Source of the DNA: Acetomicrobium sp. S15 = DSM 107314
GTDB lineage: Bacteria > Synergistota > Synergistia > Synergistales > Thermosynergistaceae
Direction: 5' to 3'
DNA length: 63,988 nucleotides
Assembly: GCF_016125955.1 (NCBI RefSeq)
Contig: NZ_JADEVE010000221.1
Span: 1-63,988 of the forward strand
The translations under genes and the position numbers were made by a program. The stretch's first letter is position 1. Every line of letters starts with the position of its first letter. The notes under the pieces are model-generated. The model worked only from the letters and a program-made list of their open reading frames with translations, was not told where the DNA came from and searched no databases. Shown piece after piece: positions 60,282-63,988 of this stretch.

Positions 60282-62016
60282 TCGCCAAGGCCTCGAGGAG
60301 GCGCTTGACCCCCAATTCCTTGAGCAGCACCACAAAGGTGGCAATACACGGGAAGGTCATGGAAAGCGTCACCGAGGCCACCACGAGCTGATGCGGTTCG
60401 AGCCCTAAGGGGAGCAGAAACCCTACCGCTACGTCTTTGCGCAAAAAGCCGAGCAATATCGGGCCTGCGGTCTCCGGCGGCAAACCTAAAACGCCGTCGA
60501 ATATCGGCGCCGCTGCGCCGGTTAAGACGTTTATGATACCGCTCTCGTAGAGAAGGCCCGCGATCAGGATGCCCACGAAAACCAACGGGATGGCATCCGT
60601 AAAGAACTCCTTCGCCCGGAAGAAGAGCTTGGTCGCAAACCCCCTGAGCCTCGGCAGGCGATACGGAGGGATCTCCACTACGAGCTCCGGGCTGTAGCCG
60701 GGAAGCGCCGCGTGCAGTATCCGCCCCAAGATGAGCCACGCCGCGAAGAGCGTTCCGTATACGGTCAAGACGTATTTCAGGCCATATGCCCCAAGGGTGC
60801 CCAATATCATCGCCTGAAGGCCGGCGCAAGGGACGGCCACGGAAATGAGCGTGGAGGCTATGAACCGCTCCCTTTCGGATTCGAGGACGCGGGTGGCCAT
60901 GATGCCGGGCACGTTGCATCCGAGCCCGAGCAGGTTTGGCACGATGGCATAGCCGTGGAGCCCGAGCCTGTGGAGGAGCGCATCGAAGACGACGGCGAGC
61001 CTGGGCAGATAGCCTATATCTTCCAATATGCCCAAGGCGGTATAAAACGCCAAGACATATGGAAAAACCATGACTATGGGCACGTATACCCCCGTGGAGA
61101 GCACGCCGAAGCTCTGCTCGAGGTCAATTTCTCCCCCTATCAGCGAGCCGATGAGCAGACTGTGCAAAAGGCCCTCCCCGCCGAGGGCGATAGAAAACTT
61201 CTCGAGCAGTGGGAGCCAGAAGGCGTCGAAGATCGGGTCGAGCACGTAGTTTATGAGGCCCTCTCCTATATATCGAATCGACAGAAAGCTGATCGCTAAA
61301 ACGAATGCCCCCAATATGCCGCCCCAGAGAGGGTGAACGCTGATGTCTTCGATCCTGTCTTTGAACGTGTGGTGGCGGTGGCTTATGCGCTGGACCCTCG
61401 CAACGATCTCGCCTATTCTCTGCCATCGCTCCTCGTTGGAAGAATGGTGAGGAATTACGACCCTGGCTTCGCCGATGGCCCGCAGCAACTCTTTGATCCC
61501 CACGCCTGATACCGCCACTGTGCTCACTACGGGCACCCCTACTTCCCTCTCCAAGGCCTTTTCGTCGATCTCTATGCCTTTGTGACGCGCCTCGTCCGAC
61601 ATATTGAGCACGAGCACGGTGGGAAGGCCTCTTTCGAGGACTTGAAGGGCCAGAAAGAGGCTGCGCTCGAGGGCTGTGGCGTCGAGGACGACTATCACGG
61701 CGTCTGCCCCCTCGTCCAGTATGCGGCACGCTACCTCCTCTGCCTCGTTTGTGGGTTCAAGCGTATATGCCCCTGGGACGTCTATGAGGCGGTATGCGGC
61801 TTCGCCGAGTTGCAGCCTGCCCTCCGTGAAGCCGACAGTGGTCCCGGGATAGTTCGACGACAAGGCGTGCACGCCGGTGAGGCGAGAAAAAAGGGCGCTC
61901 TTGCCCACGTTCGGATTTCCCATCAGCAGGATGCGTCCTTTGTATCCGGCCTTCCCTTCCGTTGCGGAAGCGAGTGGGCATAACTCCTTGTTCTGGCAGC
62001 AGCTGCACCCCTTCAT
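60217..62016 (-). CDS. feoB: Ferrous iron transporter FeoB
   Basis: GTP-driven Fe(II) permease, 599 aa (E. coli FeoB has 773). The N-terminal G domain has GNPNVGKS (G1), DVPGAY (G3) and NMSD (G4), followed by a helical spacer and gate-type membrane regions (two copies of GAFVLAISFL/PCAGLQ-like text). The N terminus carries CSCCQNKELC, a cysteine-rich tail not common in FeoB. It overlaps feoA by ATGA. Its end lies 65 bases inside the convergent ABC ATPase gene. Confidence 0.92.
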   Translation of the reverse strand: MKGCSCCQNKELCPLASATEGKAGYKGRILLMGNPNVGKSALFSRLTGVHALSSNYPGTTVGFTEGRLQLGEAAYRLIDVPGAYTLEPTNEAEEVACRILDEGADAVIVVLDATALERSLFLALQVLERGLPTVLVLNMSDEARHKGIEIDEKALEREVGVPVVSTVAVSGVGIKELLRAIGEARVVIPHHSSNEERWQRIGEIVARVQRISHRHHTFKDRIEDISVHPLWGGILGAFVLAISFLSIRYIGEGLINYVLDPIFDAFWLPLLEKFSIALGGEGLLHSLLIGSLIGGEIDLEQSFGVLSTGVYVPIVMVFPYVLAFYTALGILEDIGYLPRLAVVFDALLHRLGLHGYAIVPNLLGLGCNVPGIMATRVLESERERFIASTLISVAVPCAGLQAMILGTLGAYGLKYVLTVYGTLFAAWLILGRILHAALPGYSPELVVEIPPYRLPRLRGFATKLFFRAKEFFTDAIPLVFVGILIAGLLYESGIINVLTGAAAPIFDGVLGLPPETAGPILLGFLRKDVAVGFLLPLGLEPHQLVVASVTLSMTFPCIATFVVLLKELGVKRLLEALAIMIIAALAAGGALNFLFSLAH

Positions 62017-62264
62017 TCGTTTTCCTCCCTGGAAGCTGGCCGCACTTTTATTTTAGCGGAGATGCCATGGCCTATCGCGATCTGCCTTCCGTCCAGCGAT
62101 ACGGTTATGGGGCCATGGAACGGCATCCCGTAGACTTTTCGGATCCGCTTGCCTGGTCGCAACCCCATAGCCTCGAGTCTCCTGCCGCTCTCCCCGTGCG
62201 GTAGCGACGATATATACGCCTCGGCTTCGTCCGGCAGTTCGTTCAACGACACCTCCACGTTCAT
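62013..62264 (-). CDS. feoA: Ferrous iron transport protein FeoA
   Basis: An 83-aa SH3-like partner of FeoB. GRRLEAMGLRPGKRI and IAIGHGISAKIKV are the FeoA core. ATG 62264 is chosen over GTG 62270, since AGAAGG precedes it. Directly coupled to feoB by a four-base overlap and driven by the promoter at 62351-62379. Confidence 0.9.
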   Translation of the reverse strand: MNVEVSLNELPDEAEAYISSLPHGESGRRLEAMGLRPGKRIRKVYGMPFHGPITVSLDGRQIAIGHGISAKIKVRPASREENE

Positions 62265-62350
62265 CTCCACCTTCTGTTTGTTAGTTGTTTTTGTTGGTAA
62301 GCGTCGCTTAAGGATGAATCAAAAGTTAGGCATACCAAACTTCCAAATCG

Positions 62351-62379
62351 AGCATACAATACCCTTGCTTTATTGTCAA
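62351..62379 (-). promoter_or_regulatory. Promoter of feoAB
   Basis: On the - strand TTGACA (62379-62374), 17 bases, TATGCT (62356-62351). It ends 87 bases before feoA. I see no clear Fur box. Confidence 0.7.
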
Positions 62380-62423
62380 CCCTCGCCGAATTTATTTGGG
62401 GTGCTTATGCGGCACGAGCGTGC

Positions 62424-62464
62424 AAAAAAACGAAAAAGGCGGGGTACATTCTCCTACCCCGCCT
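62424..62464 (-). terminator. Intrinsic terminator of the por-linked small gene
   Basis: AGGCGGGGTA and TACCCCGCCT form a 10-bp stem (62437-62464), followed on the - strand by TTTTTCGTTTTTTT. It ends the transcript of the 62472-62663 gene and separates it from feoAB. Confidence 0.88.
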
Positions 62465-62471
62465 CCTCTCT

Positions 62472-62663
62472 TTAGAGCTTAATGGGATCGCAAAGATTTT
62501 CAGCCTCGGCGGCGGCCCTGCCACACCTCTTGCACAGGAACTTGGCGTCCTTCACGAGGCTTTTGAAGCCCTCTACGTCCGCGTCGAGCACTCCCATGTT
62601 GTGCAGGTAGCAAAGGTGGTTCTCATGGCCCGGGTGCGGTCCATGTGCTTTGACAGAAGCCAT
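62472..62663 (-). CDS. Small Cys/His-rich hypothetical protein
   Basis: A 63-aa protein with His-rich start (HGPHPGHENHLCYLHN) and CKRCG plus a further Cys, so zinc or Fe-S binding is likely. ATG 62663, after GGGAGGG, is used. It follows porB by 54 bases and precedes a strong terminator, so it is probably the last gene of the por operon. I do not recognise the family. Confidence 0.68.
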   Translation of the reverse strand: MASVKAHGPHPGHENHLCYLHNMGVLDADVEGFKSLVKDAKFLCKRCGRAAAEAENLCDPIKL

Positions 62664-62717
62664 CTCCATCCCTCCCCTTCGCTTTTTTAAAATTATATTG
62701 CATATGGAGCCCTTTGG

Positions 62718-63695
62718 CTATTTCCTTATAGGCTTGTCCTTGGTGGCTTCCTCCAGCGCCAGCAATCTCTCCCAGCGAGCGTCGACGTAGGCTTGCAATT
62801 CGCCCACGATTTTATCGGCATCGGGCCTCGAAAGGAGCGGTCTGAACCTCCCCTGACTCTTTAGGAACTCCTCCACGGGCTTGAAGCTCTTGGGTTTTCT
62901 CGTGACCCTGTAAACGCCCTTTTCCACCTCATAGAGCGGCCAGTAGTTGCTCTCTACGGCGAGCCTCGCTATCTTGACCGTATCGCTCTCCGGCACCCTC
63001 CAAAAGCGCACGCAGGGGGACATCGCCGCCAAGAAGGCGGGGCCTTGGAAGTTCAGCCCTTTCTCTACCTTGTTGAAGAAGTCGACCGGATCCGAAAGTG
63101 ACACCGTGGCGGCGTAGACGTTTTCGTGGGCCGCTATGATCTCGACGATATTTTTCTTGAGCTGAGGTTTGCCCGGGATTACCTTGCCGACCGGGGCAGT
63201 GGTAGTCTGTGCGCCTGGCGGGGTGGAGCCTGAGCGCTGGTTTCCCGTGTTCATATACCCCTCGTTGTCGTAGAGGACGTAGAGGAAGTTGTGCCCTCGT
63301 TCCACGGCGCCCGAAAGCGATTGTAAGCCGATATCGTAGGTGCCGCCGTCACCGCCGAAGGCTATGAAGGCGTAACGTTTATCTTGGGGGATTTTGCCCC
63401 ATTTTTTCAGCGCCCTCGAGGCCGTCTCTACGCCGCTCACCGTGGCGGAGATGTTTTCGAAGGCGTTGTGGATGTAGGGAATGCTCCAGGCCGTATAGGG
63501 ATAGATGGTGGTAGAGACCTCAAGGCACCCTGTGGCAACCCCTACCAGGGGGTCGTATCCCAGGTGCTTTGCCACCATCAGCACGAACTTGGCCGTTATC
63601 GGCGCTCCGCAGCCGGGGCAAAGCCTGTGTCCTTGGGTGATCCCTGGGTTTTTCTTGTCGAATTCCAGCGCTAACTCTTTCATTGTGATGGGCAT
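62718..63695 (-). CDS. porB: Pyruvate:ferredoxin oxidoreductase, beta subunit
   Basis: The thiamine-diphosphate-binding subunit, which decarboxylates pyruvate (or a related 2-oxoacid). The 325-aa protein has HRLCPGCGAPI (an Fe-S cysteine pair), FIAFGGDGGTYDIGLQSLSG as TPP motif, and YDNEGYMNTGNQRSGSTPPG. Third-type Cys (PCVRFW) lies near residue 220. It follows porA by 13 bases. Specificity for pyruvate over other 2-oxoacids is by similarity only. Confidence 0.9.
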   Translation of the reverse strand: MPITMKELALEFDKKNPGITQGHRLCPGCGAPITAKFVLMVAKHLGYDPLVGVATGCLEVSTTIYPYTAWSIPYIHNAFENISATVSGVETASRALKKWGKIPQDKRYAFIAFGGDGGTYDIGLQSLSGAVERGHNFLYVLYDNEGYMNTGNQRSGSTPPGAQTTTAPVGKVIPGKPQLKKNIVEIIAAHENVYAATVSLSDPVDFFNKVEKGLNFQGPAFLAAMSPCVRFWRVPESDTVKIARLAVESNYWPLYEVEKGVYRVTRKPKSFKPVEEFLKSQGRFRPLLSRPDADKIVGELQAYVDARWERLLALEEATKDKPIRK

Positions 63696-63708
63696 AGGTA
63701 TTCCTCCT

Positions 63709-63988
63709 TTACTCCCTCAGTCCCAGATACATCTGTTCGTCCGCATTCAACTTGCCTTTCAAGGCGTCATCTGCGGCTTGCCTGATGTCTTCGGGCCTTA
63801 TGTCCCTGCCGCCCAAGCCGTAGATGTAACTGCCCATCGCGGGCCGGTGGACTGCGTTATAGAGGGATGACTTTACGGCTTCGTAGAGCGGAGCCTCCGC
63901 GCCGAAGGATGCGGCGCGGTCCAGCACGACTACGGCCTTCTTGCCGTCCAACGCTTTTCTGATCTCCTCTTTGGGGAAAGGCCTGAAC
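63709..63988 (-). CDS. porA: Pyruvate:ferredoxin oxidoreductase, alpha subunit (C-terminal part)
   Basis: The frame is open to the window edge, giving the last 92 residues: FRPFPKEEIRKALDGKK and AVVVLDRAASFGAEAPL are the typical end of PorA, followed by SYIYGLGGRDI. The missing part lies to the right of the window. It is the gene before porB in the same operon. Confidence 0.85.
   Translation of the reverse strand, partial: FRPFPKEEIRKALDGKKAVVVLDRAASFGAEAPLYEAVKSSLYNAVHRPAMGSYIYGLGGRDIRPEDIRQAADDALKGKLNADEQMYLGLRE

Noticed and set aside
1-63988. CRISPR arrays, cas genes, rRNA genes, intact insertion sequences or prophage
   Set aside because: No regularly spaced repeats, no rRNA-like stretches and no full transposase or phage structural genes seen on either strand.

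Overview
The window reads as a contiguous piece of a bacterial chromosome from an anaerobic, flagellated, amino-acid-fermenting organism with an outer membrane, most likely Synergistota near Acetomicrobium/Anaerobaculum. That assignment is inference from gene content: pyruvate:ferredoxin oxidoreductase, FeoAB, a Liv-type amino-acid transporter, several amino-acid-oxidising enzymes and an LpxH-like phosphoesterase. Genes are tightly packed, often overlap by ATGA, and in three places run tail to tail into each other.

Region 1 (1-8.0 kb, + strand) is one operon, aroF-tyrA-aroA-aroE-aroC-aroKB-aroD. It carries all seven steps from PEP + erythrose-4-P to chorismate plus prephenate dehydrogenase. 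It is preceded by a consensus promoter, an unlabelled 46-codon leader gene with ten aromatic codons in a run of fifteen, and an intrinsic terminator: a classical-looking attenuator.

Region 2 (8.0-18.2 kb, - strand) is a nine-gene catabolic operon. It encodes a fused Fe-S/FAD dehydrogenase subunit, two DAO-family flavoproteins, an ornithine-cyclodeaminase-family enzyme and a complete LivKGFHM ABC importer. Together they look like uptake and oxidation of proline, hydroxyproline or a D-/imino acid.

Region 3 (18.3-22.8 kb) is lower in GC. It holds an amidohydrolase and a sodium:solute symporter, then decayed remnants of an ImmA/IrrE-type gene pair beside a tRNA-Thr.

Region 4 (22.8-38.5 kb) is mixed accessory metabolism: a NimA-like protein, a D-2-hydroxyacid dehydrogenase, MOSC and SIMPL proteins, an orphan response regulator, an aldehyde dehydrogenase and P5C dehydrogenase with possible RNA-level control, an M20 peptidase with a two-protein membrane system, thiE, a beta-propeller protein, an LpxH-like phosphoesterase, an ISL3 transposase remnant and a SprA-like zinc protein.

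Region 5 (38.7-51.2 kb) is housekeeping: pcm, ileS, a DksA-like protein, rluA, rqcH, lysine 6-aminotransferase, a DUF3084 protein, and metK with a structured leader.

Region 6 (51.2-58.5 kb) is a flagellar block, flgM-flgN-flgK-flgL, behind a sigma-28-like promoter; FlgL is about three times the usual length because of repeated insertions.

Region 7 (58.4-64 kb) is iron and energy metabolism: a FecCD-type permease and ATPase, feoAB on the opposite strand, and the end of a por operon running off the window edge.
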